Below are positions 48,901 to 57,083 of a stretch of 64,000 nucleotides of DNA, piece by piece. Both the position numbers and the translations under genes were made by a program. The stretch is taken from NCBI GenBank assembly GCA_002633005.1, contig NMRA01000055.1, positions 918,954 to 982,953 on the forward strand, in the 5' to 3' direction. Each line of letters begins with the position of its first letter. Within the stretch, counting starts at the first letter, position 1. The notes under the pieces were generated by a model. The model did no database searches, had not been told where the DNA came from, and saw only the letters and a program-made list of their open reading frames with translations. Origin of the DNA: Phoronis australis (taxonomy: Eukaryota > Phoronida > Phoronidae).

Positions 48901-51111
48901 TCTCTCGTACCCCAATTATCCTGCATCCTGCCTCCTTTGAACACATTGGGGTTTTGGTTCAGCACGGCTCTCAACAGTTCCGGAATCTCCCCCTCTATCT
49001 CATCATTGGCAAAACCATCCTTGAGTTGACTACAACACAAAATGTACCAAGTGAATTATGGTAGTGTTTCCCTGAATTCGAACAAAAGTAAGCACCAACA
49101 TTGCCATTCTACCATTTTTCAAAAGCTAAACAGATTACCAAGAACGCTCGAAATTTCACCATTTTTTTTGTTGATGACACGCGTATATTATACGACTTCC
49201 ATATAAGGAAGCAGTTTTCTTTCCGTTTACTTTTATTGGATTTTTATGAAATGATAATTCACTGTTTGGCCATATTGTTTTCTAAATAGAAGAATGTTTA
49301 CTACAAACAGTGAGTAAACCAAAGACAGCTGAACTTTTAGACACGAGTATTTGCACGAGAAAGATATGTCACTACCATTCCTATCGAGGTGCCTTGATTT
49401 AGGAAGAATATCTATTGAAAAACTGTTTCTTGAGAAGTTTCAGTAATAGGGAAATGTGTGTGCATGGTCAATTTGTTGGTTCAGCACTGATATTTTGGCA
49501 ATATTTTTTCAAACCAAAAATACTTTTATTGGCTGTTTGGAACTGACCAACACAACAACACAAAAGGTAAAAAACTAAGTGCCTAGGTAATACATTTCAT
49601 CGTTTGTACAGGAACACTGGGTGTGTCCTATAGTAATTTAGCCTCATTTAAAGAGATTGTCAAGTTGCCACCTGTAACTGAAACAGGGTCCTGGGGCTCA
49701 GTTCATAACCAGAGACACTTGCGAAATACTAGAGGAGAGAAATCTCTTATAGAACAGAACACGTGAATTTCCTAAAAATCAACACTTGAGGCATGACAAC
49801 TCATCACTTCAGTGGTGGCCATTTTGATAGTAATGTTCCGAGTTAACTAAACGAAATCTAGCCATTTTGTGAGTGTTATGACAAAATGCTTCGCAGATTA
49901 TCAACACCACATTAGGTACTCACATGTTATCTGTGTTGGTCTGTGACAAGGCGTTGACCAGCTGGGACACTAGGCTCTCATCTGGGGTCGCCAGTAGTCG
50001 ACGGGCGCGGTCAGCCAGCTGCGGGTGATACAGCAGGCTACTGTTGTTGTGGATGGTCTCAGGCACCGGCGTTGGCAGGGGCAACTCGGGCAGAACTGGA
50101 ACACAAGACCGAGGATTTCAATTAAAGCTGTTGAGTTTTTTTAATTTTCATAAAAATACTTGACACTATTTTTCAGGAAGTGATGTTAAGTAAAAGCCCA
50201 TGCACTCTCTTAATGGAATGAATATGGGCACAGATCTCACTAAACCGACAAGTCAGGTCTCTTGACAAGAATGAATTTGACAGTCAAAATGGAATTTGTC
50301 TTTGTGATTGCCAAAAGTTTTTAAGAACGAGTTTTGTGTCGAAAATGATCCGCTGTAAATCACTAAATGGTGTCCAGTATGTATTGTGACGTGCTTTTGG
50401 GAAATAACACTGCATGATACTGGCTATGTGAGCCCCCAAGGTACGTCATTAGAGCAAAGGTCAACTACTTGCAGAATGTTTTGTTTTCACATATACAAAT
50501 TGTCAATGAATACAACTGCACTTTGTTTAGCACAAATTATGTTCAAATAGCATTGTCATTTAGTTCCTGCTATACATGTACATTAGCATAGTTAGGAGCA
50601 TGTAAATACGTCTTTAAACTAGAAGGAACAAAAGTGTATTCACTTCCTTAAGACAACAGTCGGTTAGCTCCACAAAATCTCTGATGCCTTTGCACCTAGA
50701 TGCTTGCTGGAGATCCACCTTCTCAGACAGAAATGAATAGCAGCCACACTTCATTTTAACAGCAGTGCTTTTTATAACGACAGGTTTACAGTTTTACACA
50801 GTTTATTAAACTTCTGCCATGGGCTTGTGGCTTTATTTTGAAACTTATTGTTTCTTCCTACGACTATGTGCCAACATTGAAAAAGTCAATTAAAAAACTC
50901 TAAGTACCATCTTGTTTGCACACAGACAATTTCAGATCCGTTTTAATAACCAACACATACACTTAAGGTTAAATTCTACAAGGTACTAATAAAAAGAAAA
51001 CTTAAGCGCAATATTTAAAATAAACATGAATAACAAAGGTATCTTACGATCGGAAAGGCTGGCTATACCAGCTAAGGTTGTGATAGGAACACTGGGTATT
51101 TCACCATTCAT
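13408..51111 (-). CDS. NIPBL: NIPBL / Nipped-B (SCC2) cohesin-loading factor, 43 coding exons, 2,080 residues
   Basis: Cohesin loader subunit: with MAU2 (SCC4) it loads the SMC1/SMC3 cohesin ring on DNA in the nucleus and stimulates its ATPase. Exons, in coding order: 51048-51111, 49924-50095, 48911-49029, 47567-47855, 47093-47235, 46773-46850, 46120-46273, 45313-45409, 44770-44829, 44228-44258, 43142-43207, 41734-41949, 40828-40989, 40374-40480, 39401-39490, 38562-38790, 37808-37959, 37508-37689, 37060-37284, 36391-36520, 35644-35835, 33557-33646, 32595-32830, 30904-31006, 30413-30511, 29547-29693, 29122-29256, 28761-28913, 28251-28496, 27535-27675, 26730-26823, 25658-25809, 24410-24607, 23856-23977, 23207-23342, 22708-22815, 21985-22185, 20300-20446, 19699-19774, 18438-18552, 17425-17599, 15737-15964, 13408-13590. 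All introns are GT..AG, phases agree throughout, and the total is 6,243 nt. Long blocks match vertebrate NIPBL as I know it (PITTLAGIASL, SPNMPKQVYIEDVI, GVTPFFVENISELQLNAMKL, NRQHRRGLLLSLLNLFDD). It is shorter than vertebrate forms (about 2,700-2,800), mainly in the amino-terminal half. Exon edges rest on reading splice motifs and homology, without transcript data. Confidence 0.96.
13751..13822. mobile_element. Hairpin MITE family M1, copy 2 (truncated)
   Basis: AAGGGGTCCCAGATTTTGAG, then GACTGGTTCTCACAATGC and GGACCCCTGTAACTATTACC. The outer arms and the GGTTCTC core match family M1. Lies in the last NIPBL intron. Confidence 0.6.
14927..15020. mobile_element. Mini foldback element in NIPBL intron 42
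   Basis: GCGAAAATAAAATCTTGTGA plus CTGGAGTT is repeated inverted as AACTCCAATCACAAGATTTT plus TTTTCGC, with a loop of about 40 bp. Size suggests a very short MITE. Confidence 0.65.
17021..17108 (+). repeat. 20-bp minisatellite
   Basis: Four and a half near-identical copies of CAAAAAAGGTACATTCATAC in the intron downstream of NIPBL exon 41. Confidence 0.95.
17425..23977 (-). CDS. NIPBL: NIPBL exons 34-41: carboxy-terminal HEAT repeats (residues about 1585-1944)
   Basis: Exon 34 ends KKTAKKEDLKEMCDVQSG and exon 35 continues MASTIMQLYLKHVLESFFHS, as in vertebrates (SSSIMQLYLKQVLEAFFHTQ). Exon 36 encodes CVPYLVAIETDCEPLIRNKS and EIDKKYPGFIH; exon 37 encodes PVRGIRDESNPQSLNAFLY and NRQHRRGLLLSLLNLFDD; exon 38 encodes ELVYIADNLAFFPYLAMDEP. 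Exons 38-39 carry a clearly shortened acidic linker (about 30 residues before the DCLPDD block) where vertebrates have roughly twice as much Ser/Asp/Lys-rich sequence. Exon 41 has KFHPKEALECLRSG. Confidence 0.94.
18859..19362. mobile_element. Tc1/mariner-like MITE family M2, copy split by a SINE
   Basis: Left part 18859-19079 begins AGTATTCAGACAAAATTACC and continues with the family core (CCCGTCATGATGGCTAGGTG, GAATTTTGCG). The right end 19335-19362 (GGTCTGATTGCTTTTGTCTT plus GTAGTGT) completes the element after the SINE. The family's TIR is roughly ACAGTACAAGACAAAAGTAT. No transposase remains. Confidence 0.8.
19080..19322 (-). mobile_element. tRNA-derived SINE inserted in a MITE
   Basis: Read on the minus strand, the element starts GGAGGCAGTGTGGCCTGGTT, with an A-box-like TGGCCTGGTTGATAAG and a B-box-like GGGCTCGAGTTCCACC about 45 nt later, as in tRNA-derived SINEs of marine invertebrates. 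It ends in an A/T-rich tail (TTATTTTTTTTTATTA region). The 12-bp sequence TGACAGGGAAAT occurs at 19068-19079 and 19323-19334 as the target-site duplication and also restores the interrupted MITE. Length 243 bp. Pol III transcription is expected from the family; whether it is active cannot be seen. Confidence 0.85.
20518..20760 (+). mobile_element. Penelope-like or related retroelement 3' end
   Basis: The reading frame from 20520 gives STTKELKIREALHISWCKPN then LNRQLTHHRLSLLV and a stop. This ALxI..KPxLN context is typical of the GIY-YIG/C-terminal end of Penelope-like elements. It is followed by a 3' tail with TGACTTCTGAGGATGGTG and GACACCGAAACATGTCAAG, a tail motif shared by many such elements. 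Only the last part is present (5' truncated) in a NIPBL intron. Confidence 0.75.
22418..22625. mobile_element. MITE family M2, copy 2
   Basis: CAGAATTCCCCCCATGACGG then CTGGGCGGAAG, GAATTTTGCTACTC and the right end TATTTTGTCCGATTACTTTT plus GTCCTGTACTGT. Left TIR degraded. Confidence 0.75.
23380..23416 (-). pseudogene. Duplicated fragment of NIPBL exon 35 start
   Basis: A copy of 23309-23345 (exon 35 edge with its acceptor) lies about 71 bp upstream in transcription. It would encode MASTILQLYLKS, against MASTIMQLYLKH in the real exon, and is followed by a stop-bearing frame. Four mismatches in 37 bp. The copied acceptor reads AAG instead of CAG. It is probably not used, but it could be a cryptic site. 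Confidence 0.75.
24410..32830 (-). CDS. NIPBL: NIPBL exons 23-33: central HEAT repeats (residues about 1017-1584)
   Basis: Exon 23 starts FARKFYIAQWYRDS and holds an acidic insert rich in Asp, Glu and Ser. Exon 24 has VARYLASNRPFSQSFDIYLT and exon 25 AVAVRTKAMKCLTAVVEADP. Exons 26-27 hold DHSTAVREAAVELVGKFIL and DTGISVRKRVIKIFRDICL, next to KMIRRVNDEEGIK. Exon 28 reads KLVNDVFQNMWFTPV and exon 29 ARLVACLSTLYLFTKIKPEL. Exon 33 gives LMYFVDHEDENVKAKSLTGL. Each corresponds in order to vertebrate NIPBL HEAT repeats; this region contains most human Cornelia de Lange missense sites in the orthologue. The Ser/Gly insert in exon 29 (ATSGSGGTSSA) replaces a short charged segment of the vertebrate protein. 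Confidence 0.95.
26360..26616. mobile_element. MITE family M2, copy 3 (best preserved)
   Basis: The left end ACAGTACAAGCCAAAGTATT plus CGGACAAAAT is mirrored by ATTTTGTCTGGATACTGTTG plus TCTTGTACTGT at the right, about 31 bp of terminal inverted repeat. The 257-bp length and lack of an ORF make it a non-autonomous element; the TIR style is Tc1/mariner-like. Lies in the intron next to NIPBL exon 31. Confidence 0.85.
27065..27232. mobile_element. TIR element with GTGGCGGAT ends
   Basis: The right end (CCTTAAATCCGCCACTGC) and left end (CAGGGGTAGATCCAGGATTT) are inverted versions of a GCAGTGGCGGAT(T/C)(T/C)A-type terminus. A G-run and purine-rich tract are internal. The derived frame GGFKGRQEGFAPPPKK is a familiar spurious ORF from such repeats in invertebrate genomes. 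Confidence 0.65.
27345..27461. mobile_element. Hairpin MITE family M1, copy 3
   Basis: GTTTGAGAACCAGTTTTCTC then TGCTGAACAACGGGCATC and AAACTGGTTCTCGTAACG. Outer arms CAGTCTGACATAACATG and TATATCCAACTATTGCC. Confidence 0.8.
27844..28055 (+). repeat. 22-bp minisatellite
   Basis: About nine and a half copies of ATTACAGGTAATAGGTGTAATA in a NIPBL intron, with single-base variants and one 2-bp deletion. A truncated M2 fragment follows at about 28095-28195. Confidence 0.95.
28095..28195. mobile_element. MITE family M2, fragment
   Basis: Inverted copy of the family core: TTTAGCCACTTTACTAACTT, CTCTCGGTCATCAGGGGAGA and GCTTCTGCCCAGAATGC. The ends are missing or degraded. Confidence 0.6.
28908..29063 (+). 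repeat. Tandem duplication of the NIPBL exon 28 acceptor region
   Basis: 28908-28980 (CAGTTTCTGTAAGAGGATGG and following) is repeated at 28983-29063 (CAGTTTCTGTAAGATGATGG). The unit contains the splice acceptor and the first nucleotides of exon 28, so the intron holds a second copy of the 3' splice site about 75 nt upstream in transcription. Confidence 0.75.
31767..31868. mobile_element. Hairpin MITE family M1, copy 4
   Basis: ACTTACAGGAGTCCCAGGTG then TTTTTGAGACC; right arm GGTTCTCAAAATCAGGAATC plus CCTGTAAGTG. The arms are inverted repeats. Confidence 0.7.
32928..33176 (+). repeat. Repeat-like purine/pyrimidine block with spurious ORF
   Basis: An 82-codon frame reads SRGGKGSHSWFPGFFGPFPN and HFPNHGHKGGLITIPKK. 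The low-complexity, Phe/Pro-rich style resembles predicted proteins derived from dispersed repeats in invertebrate genomes. I could not find a second copy in this window, so the call is tentative. Confidence 0.35.
33293..33402. mobile_element. Hairpin MITE family M1, copy 5
   Basis: AATTTTGAGAACCAGTTTTC then TCTACTAAATAATGGACATC and AAACTGGTTGTCAAAATCC. The internal loop matches copy 3. Confidence 0.75.
33557..40989 (-). CDS. NIPBL: NIPBL exons 13-22: start of HEAT solenoid (residues about 497-1016)
   Basis: Exon 13 opens with a basic stretch (PKKKKKEKIRRP) and then the first helical block TATFKRFNSYIDTILDQAEE. Exon 16 holds SPNMPKQVYIEDVIDRLVF and exon 18 holds GVTPFFVENISELQLNAMKL followed by YEKHRQLILEDIFSSLARLP; these are among the most conserved NIPBL/SCC2 blocks. 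Exon 19 has VIVTSYETAMRTGHNFLSVF, exon 20 VNKPEWPAAELLLSLLGRLL, and exon 21 RVASLDYLGIVAARLRKDA. Alpha-helical repeats of this kind form the hook-shaped scaffold that contacts cohesin. No in-frame stop or missing block is evident. Confidence 0.95.
34255..34400 (+). repeat. Interspersed repeat R2, copy 2
   Basis: Matches 10640-10800 over GAGATATCGCCAAGTATTAC then AAGCGAAGCA and the following GAGATTCTTGCATCTACG. Lies in a NIPBL intron. Confidence 0.65.
35430..35620 (+). repeat. Interspersed repeat R3, copy 1
   Basis: Shares order and sequence with 48610-48850: AAAAAAGAGGAA, TTCCAGATGATGCATC, AAATAGGCTTATATGAT, AATGATAAAAAAAGAGA, AAGAGGAAAT and AAATTCCAAG. No ends or coding capacity are visible. 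Confidence 0.7.
36122..36205. mobile_element. MITE family M2, left-end fragment
   Basis: GTACAGTGCATGTCAAGCAT then ACTCTGACAAAATAACTGGG and TCCTTTCATGACAGCTAGC match the family left end and core. It is cut off after about 80 bp. Confidence 0.55.
39826..39945 (+). repeat. Tandem pair of about 58 bp
   Basis: CATAGCATTACGTGGTCTGA then GGTTGTAGATAGAAGGCTAC occurs twice with small changes. Confidence 0.8.
41734..47855 (-). CDS. NIPBL: NIPBL exons 4-12: low-complexity and basic linker region (residues about 119-496)
   Basis: Exon 4 (47567-47855) encodes a His/Gln run followed by repeated S-P-Y-x(2-4)-G/Q units (QQHSPYHGQQSPYHSGQSPY), the counterpart of the poorly ordered SPY/Gln-rich part of animal NIPBL. 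Exon 5 continues Gln-rich. Exons 8-12 bring Lys/Arg clusters that look like nuclear localisation signals (RKKKSKTKK in exon 8, KRRRSR in exon 12) and the acidic run EDDDEDE. Exon 10 (44228-44258) is only 31 nt. The frame runs uninterrupted through these small exons, which supports the model, but alternative splicing of exons 9-11 would be easy to miss. This is the part that accounts for most of the length difference from vertebrates. Confidence 0.88.
42693..42832 (+). repeat. 28-bp minisatellite
   Basis: Five tandem copies of GTCACAGAATGTCACCATGT plus CACAGGGA with few substitutions, in the intron between NIPBL exons 11 and 12. The unit is not a multiple of three. Confidence 0.95.
43224..43436 (+). 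repeat. 72-bp tandem triplication
   Basis: Three near-identical 72-bp units starting ACAAGTTTAATAGCAAG and including CCCTAGAACATACTTCTGG. The array begins 17 bp upstream (in transcription) of the NIPBL exon 11 acceptor. Confidence 0.95.
44333..44606. mobile_element. MITE family M2, copy 4
   Basis: AAATGACCCGGAAATCCCCG then TGATGATGGCTGTGTGGAAG; right end GGTATTTTGTCCGATTACTT plus TTGTC. An internal ACTTAGTCTTCCCACAAGAC block is shared with copy 1. Confidence 0.75.
45225..45308. mobile_element. MITE family M2, fragment beside a splice donor
   Basis: Reverse orientation: GAACTCAGCTTCTACCCTGC, CGTCATGCTGGGGGATTCTG, GGTAATCTTGTCGGAATACT plus TTTGGCGTGTA. The TIR side abuts the NIPBL exon 8 donor at 45311-45312. 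Confidence 0.65.
45799..46037 (+). repeat. 119-bp duplication separated by one N
   Basis: 45799-45917 and 45919-46037 are identical except for one base, with the single N at 45918 between them. This is most simply an unmerged overlap between contig ends. A real tandem duplication is the alternative. It lies in intron 7 and does not affect the coding model. Confidence 0.9.
48610..48850 (+). repeat. Interspersed repeat R3, copy 2
   Basis: Counterpart of 35430-35620 (AAAAAAGAGGAAAATTTTCC then AGGCGATGCATCATTC, AATAGGCTTATGTGAT, AATGATAAAAAAAGAGATAA), with an extra AT-rich insert in the middle. Confidence 0.7.
48911..51111 (-). CDS. NIPBL: NIPBL exons 1-3: MAU2-binding amino terminus (residues 1-118)
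   Basis: The ATG at 51109-51111 opens MNGEIPSVPITTLAGIASL, matching the vertebrate start MNGDMPHVPITTLAGIASL, which fixes the start codon. Exon 2 adds a Leu/Pro stretch (LPELPLPTPVPE) and the motif DESLVSQLVNALSQTNTDN. Exon 3 adds EIPELLRAVLNQNPNVFKGG, equivalent to the vertebrate PVLLQAVLARSPNVFRE block. In known loaders this amino-terminal segment is threaded through the TPR superhelix of MAU2. A splice acceptor (TTTCAG) sits 22 nt before the ATG at 51134-51135, so exon 1 also carries the end of the 5' UTR and an upstream non-coding exon must exist. Confidence 0.95.
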
Positions 51112-51133
51112 CTTTAGTGTGAACCGACTTGGT

Positions 51134-53190
51134 CTGAAATACACAACACATTAATATGAACAATTAATCATTATTAGAAGTCAGTGCCACTGTCAAAACC
51201 AAACACAAATTTACGACTAAGCATGAAATATGTATCCCTTCCGACGGAGGAAAAGACTTGATTATCTGACGATGAACGTGTAAATTACAAAGAAAAATGA
51301 ACAAAAAATGCTAACTGTGAAGATACAAAGAAGATAATTCTATTTGTGACGGACATACAATCACACAGCAATGTCATCAAATGTGAGAAAAATTTTTCAT
51401 TCAAGGAAAATGACACATCAATTGTTAGGCCTCCTTGACATCTTTCCATATAACAACTTTTGTTTCATCTCAGAGATCGCGATGAAAAATCTTTTTTTAA
51501 CTTTATGTGAATTGCAGTCTTATTTTTTATTTTATACGACTTAGCAGAATGTTTTGTATCTTCTAAATATTTTTTCCAGACAACTCCATGCAAGCAAGTA
51601 AGTGTGACGGACTGACGGACGTATGCTCTGAATTTCTAGTATAAACCATTTGTTGTGGCTAGGATGTCAGTTGGAAATCTCTCAAATTTCAGTGTATATT
51701 CTAATAGTGGTCTTGCAACGGAACATATATTTCTGACTTTTATGTTGAATTTTTCACCAACTAGCATTTAGGAAAACTGTTTGATGTGTTAAAAAGAATA
51801 GAAAATAAATGTAAATGCTTCTATCCTAAATAAAAATGCAAAAAAGTGTAATGTAAAACACAACTAATGCTAGTGCATAAAAAGCTTTTCAATTATTTCT
51901 TTTACAAATCAAGAGTCTCCTTAAGCTTGCACAGACTTATTGTATGGGTCATGTACCTAATCCTTCCGACTCATGTCCATATTAATAAATGAAGGGGGTG
52001 TTTTAAAGTATTAAAGTAAGAGGATTTCAGTATCTTCTTGTAACAAAGTGTCAAGTAAGCAAGTGGTTTAGCATGGTTTAGCTAACAACATGACATTCAT
52101 ATTTAGATCCATGACATACAGGGTTTCCCATGGGTTTTGAAAGGAGCATGGTGGTTGGTGGTGAATGGCCAAAACGGGGTGCAAAGCCTGTTGTGGGATG
52201 CCCCTATTGCCTGGGTTTCGAAAGGGGGCGAGATCCTTGTTTGGCCAGAAATATGTAAAATCTGAAGACGTCAATCATTTACTATGAAATCAATTCAGAA
52301 AAGCCACCAAAGACACTAAAACCAGTGGGTGCTCAGTAAAGGTGCTGATAAAAATAAAGAATAAAGTAAATCACAAATTGCTACAACTTAGAAATTCTCA
52401 ATAACACTTTTTCACCACAAAACAGAATTACGGGTCAGAGCGGAAATAAAAAGTTGATTCTAATAGACCAGTAACATGTGTAAGCCAGTTTGGAAGGTTT
52501 TTGTTTCTGTAACTTTCCAAAACACTAAGGATATCTTTACAAGTTCACAAGAACAATCAAGTTGATAAACTGACATGTTGCTGTACTTGTTATGTGTTCC
52601 AAATGCTCAACTGACATGTTGCTGTTCCTGTAATGTGGGCTTAACGCCCAATTTTAACAAGTTGGATTCCATTAAGAATAAGTAGACCATGCAGTTGAGT
52701 ATAAATATTCAGCAAATACCTTTCTACTGCAGAGAGGGTGTCTAAATCAGTAGCTACTTCTTTGATTGATTGTATAACTATCTAGATATTTTAAAATTCT
52801 AAATTCTTAAGTTTCAGGCAAATTCTATCTTTAATATGCAAGTAGACAAAGTAGATTTATATAAACAGAAAAATTGTATTTCATGGGTGTGACAGACGTA
52901 CATGATGGACGTACGTGATGGACATATGTGACAGATGTACGTATGTGAATGACGTACCTATGTACATGACAGACATCTAAATATCACGCGATTTCTGACT
53001 TAAATGCTCAGATCAAAAATTTCGGTCACTAATATTGATAAACACTTTACAAGAGAACCTGAATTTATTTTGATTTTGATAAAAAACTTGACACAACTTA
53101 ACTTTTCCGTCCTTCTTGTTTGCACATACAGCGCCACAACATAATTTTTGAATAGTTTAAGTAGGCATCATGTGCTTGCACAAACTTGAT
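51134..53190. other. Upstream intron of NIPBL, no coding exon recognised
   Basis: Lies directly before the acceptor of the start-codon exon, so at least its 3' part is a 5' UTR intron. A tandem pair near 52565-52640 (AACTGACATGTTGCTG twice) and short GTACGTGATGGAC-type repeats at 52885-52975 are present. The first NIPBL exon and promoter were not found. Confidence 0.5.
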
Positions 53191-53196
53191 AATATA

Positions 53197-53345
53197 GTGG
53201 AATTTCGGTAATAGTCAGATAGGTGGGAACCTGATTTCAAATGGATTTGAGAACCAGTTAGTACCATGAACAACGGGTGTTCTTCAGTGAGAGAAACTGG
53301 TTCTCAAATCACGACCATGTATCCATCCAACTATTACTGGTATTC
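53197..53345. mobile_element. Hairpin MITE family M1, copy 6
   Basis: TTTCGGTAATAGTCAGATAG then GATTTGAGAACCAGTTAG; right arm GAAACTGGTTCTCAAATC and CATCCAACTATTACTGG. Loop has TGAACAACGGG as in copy 3. Confidence 0.8.
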
Positions 53346-53434
53346 CCATTATTTGCCCCTGTATAAAAATTAAAAAGTGGTTCACAGGTCGTATATTCTC
53401 AGATATTAAAAACTACACTCTTCCAAGAGTTAAC

Positions 53435-54269
53435 TACTGTACTCGTACGGGTTACTGCCCATGCTTGGCTTGCTGCCCAACCCCGAAATTTTCAAATTTT
53501 CAGTTTTAAGTGCCTATGCTCTGCTTACCGCCCACCCCTAATTTTTCAAGATCGCGATTTCCTGAAAAGTATCTGTTTCTGTGAACGTTCGTTGCTCAAA
53601 ACTAAAATTACAAAACGTGCGCAACTTGCTTACCCTTCAGTGACAATCAATCAGTTTTAGTGGAACCGGGAACTTGCCTTACTATGGTGGTAAAACACTC
53701 GTATTCTCATGAACTTTACTGAAGGAGACACAATTATTTCATTTGGCTCATGCGCGGAACTCGTGTCGGCATTTACTGATGACTGAGACAGCGCTTGTCG
53801 ATTGTATTTCATTGCCGTGGAAGAACAAGCAAAGCAGTACAAGAATTTGAAGTCCCTGTTCTACCTTTCTGTGATTCCCCGTATGTGCCCTGACAGTACA
53901 CATGAAACATCACCACCCTGAGCAATGAAATAAGAAAAAGCACGACCACACCAACATTATTTTGGACGCATTGTTTTGAATATAAGCAGACACGAGTTAT
54001 TGTGACAAGCCAACTAGGCTCGCTGTTCCCTGCCTTGGCCAAACGCATTGATAATGGCTCATTCCCGACACCAAATGGAAGCGCCCAACCACAATAGAAG
54101 CGCCCAACCAAAAACAACAGCGCGAGGGTAAAGTCGTTCCTCCGTACAATAAGCACCCACTCCTGACTTTTCAAAAATTTCAATTTCAACCGCCCATGGC
54201 TTGCCGCCCACCTCGTTTTTTAGATTCAAAATTTAAGCACCCTGGGCAGTAACCCGGAGGAGTACGGTA
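53435..54269. mobile_element. Non-autonomous TIR element, about 835 bp
   Basis: The left end TACTGTACTCGTACGGGTTA plus CTGCCC is mirrored by GGGCAGTAACCCGGAGGAGT plus ACGGTA. The inversion continues inwards (CTTGCTGCCCA against GGCTTGCCGCCCA; AATTTTCAAATTTTCAG against AAAAATTTCAATTTC). A 126-codon minus-strand ORF (53809-54189) lies inside, has no recognisable domain and is probably fortuitous. Confidence 0.75.
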
Positions 54270-56980
54270 AATGACTTGCCAGTGTTGCAAAAATTGGCGT
54301 TCTACCGTTATTCTGCAGCTATAGTTGTGGAGCGAAATATTGCGTCACCAATTGGCCAGTTTCTTTTTTCCCCGATTCTTCAATCAGCTGTTCTTCTTCC
54401 ACAAAGTTGAGTACATGTCACTACATATTATCAGAACTGGTTTTATTTCGTTACAAGTTTTTAGTATTTCAACTCATTCCTCCCTGATCCCGCCATATGG
54501 CGTGACTGTTAGTTTTCACTCAGGACCTGATGCTGTTCGGAGGCGTTATCTAAACAATGCATCTCACAGGCGGATCACACCTTCAGGAGGGATAGAAGGC
54601 AGCGATTTATTGGTTTAAGTTTAAATATATCTAGGGTATTCCCAGTTTTCTATCCAATGAGGATTGAGACACCAGACTCTGTATTAACTTATTGTTTGTG
54701 AAGTTAATGCCTATTAGCTATTATTCTGGACTTTAGAACAGTTTCTCCACAAGCTAATTATCAACTTAAGGAAAAACCAGGAAGCGTGTTAAATATGTAG
54801 TGGTTGTTACAACTTTTGAAAGATTATAGAGATGTTCTTTCAAGAAATATAATATGTTTGTTTGATTTGAAGACTAGATTGAGGCTAATTGCTCTGAACT
54901 GGAGCCTAATTGGTGTTACATAACACCACTTAATCACGTGAACATGAGATATGCAGAATCAATCTTTGATGCGTTTCATTGGCAAGCATTTTCGACCACT
55001 TTTGCAAATTTCCAGATTCGCCGAAGAAAGTTTCGGGCCACTGCATAACATGTGATAAAACGTCACAAAGCAGCGGTGTTTCTATTAATTCTTAAGCGAT
55101 CAACTTACCAAACTTTGTGGTGGACAAATACGTTTATTTTTCGCGTAAGATGTCCTTATTACATGTACAAAATATCCACGACAATATCCCTGATATCGCA
55201 CTGCCGCACTGGTCGGTCCTGTTGTTAGCGTGCAAGTGGTCCCGGCAGACAATCGTGACTGAGAGATGTATGCCTCGTTTATATCCCATAAGACAGCCAA
55301 ATTGAAAATGACAGCCCTATTAATCGCCAAACGACGATCACACCTTTAATTTCAGTTGCCAAGAAATTCTCAAACCCTTTCTTGTTTCTAGAGCTACATG
55401 CGCGGAATATGATTCGTTTTTCACACGTTGTTGTCAACGTAAAGTATAGGCCTATTCCAGCGATTCAAGTGCGTGAACTCACGCATGCGCACCAGTTCAA
55501 AACTGCACGTCAAAAGAGAACAGCGACAGTCCTACATGAAAGGGTATACCAGCTTGGCTCTGTTAAGCACCCGGGTGCCAATGGTTTATTTGAAAATGAA
55601 CTCATAGATTCGCGGCAGTTATAAAAGACCCGATGCTTTACGATATTCACCCTCGACTGACAACCCAGAACTGATGTCTTCCGGTTCCGATGTTTCCCAG
55701 AGTTCGATGTTCTCTAAACCAGATATTCTATGCCCGTAGCCAGCTATTGCAACTAAATGGGTACTAGATACGAAATTGTGGTTAGCGAACTTTTTATTCT
55801 TCTCTTCATATACCCCCCCTTCCCCGCCAACTTTTCGCTCTCCGGACCACCGCCGCTGCCGTAAAAATGTTCAGACTCCAATATAAACAATCTTGTTCCG
55901 GTTGAAGCCCACAATTAAAAACGAAATTATTCTGGGTGGCTAAAAAAGGTACAGTGTAGGTGGTAACGATATCCAGAAAGTTACCCCTACTAGATAGAGT
56001 TTGCCTCGCAAAATCGTATTAATATATGACCGCGCGTGGTTTAAAATTGACACACAGCCTATATGGTGTGTCACTCTCATTTTACATGCCAAATTCAGTT
56101 TTCAAAAAAACATCTTTCTCAATAGGTAAAAACCAAATCTCGGCTTTGTCTCCGAAAGAAAGTTAACACTAGTTACATGCGTGTCATTTTGTGACTGACC
56201 TATTTTACCCGTACTTGGAAGGTATTGAGGAGCAAACTTGCCATTACCCGATGGAAACCCGCAAGGAGGGAGTCGGGAATTATTTTGAGGCTTTTCACTT
56301 TCATAGAAAACTAATTGTTGAGTATGTAAACAGCATAAGTACCACATTTTTGTTGTAAAATTTGCACTGAATTGTTCATTTGGTTAGGGCATTGTTTCAC
56401 TGATTTTTTTCTCGAAAGATGTTTCTCAAACGTCGAGTTAAGTTGCAAAATTTAGGCTGCGAACAAAAAGCGGAGGAAATTTGTACTCGGAGTTGGTTTG
56501 AATCTTTAACGACTTTGATGACTGCCAGTAGCAGGTCAGACCTAGCAAAATCCCAGATACTTTTTCAACGGGCATTTTCTCCCTTTTCACATTGCAGACT
56601 TAGCTACTCGAATGCACGTATCAGTTAGAGAGCACTAATTCAACATTCACGGAGACAACTTGCCTTGCGCTCTAGAGCCTTTCAATGGCAGTCGTGAAGA
56701 ACAGAAACGCCGTACCTGCATGAACGAACCCAGTTTTGCGATATGCAATTTGTGAGTATTTAACGCTGCAGTTAAGAGCATAATCTAAACATTTTCTCGA
56801 TGATCCAAAAAATCAATTTTGGCACGTAAAAATAGCAGGAAAGTTTTGCGACCTGGCATTTATGACTCAGGTTCGAAGGAGTTAATACCATCAAACTGAA
56901 ATTCAGAACAAATTCTGCTGCTGCAGAGCTGCCATCATCTCCCGAGAGATGTCCCAAAGAATTGGGGTACTAGTCGGATA
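54270..56980. other. Non-coding stretch, no gene recognised
   Basis: ORFs at 54325-54618, 55382-55624 and 56419-56628 have no identifiable protein content or convincing splice context. A NIPBL first exon could lie here; I cannot place it. Confidence 0.4.
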
Positions 56981-56983
56981 TAA

Positions 56984-57083
56984 TGTACCATGATTTAGAG
57001 AACCAGGCAATCAATGAACAATGGCTGTTATTAAGTGGATGAAACTGGTTCTCTAAATCAGGGTCCATTATATCCGACTAGTG
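56984..57083. mobile_element. Hairpin MITE family M1, copy 7 (near-perfect palindrome)
   Basis: ACTAGTCGGATATAATGTAC then ATGATTTAGAGAACCAG; right arm CTGGTTCTCTAAATCAGGG and CCATTATATCCGACTAGT. Arms of about 40 bp with only a few mismatches. Confidence 0.9.

Noticed and set aside
53809-54189. 126-codon minus-strand ORF
   Set aside because: Lies wholly inside a TIR-bounded repeat, has no recognisable domain and no splice context.
54325-54618. 97-codon plus-strand ORF
   Set aside because: Phe-rich start, no homology I recognise, no acceptor or donor context.
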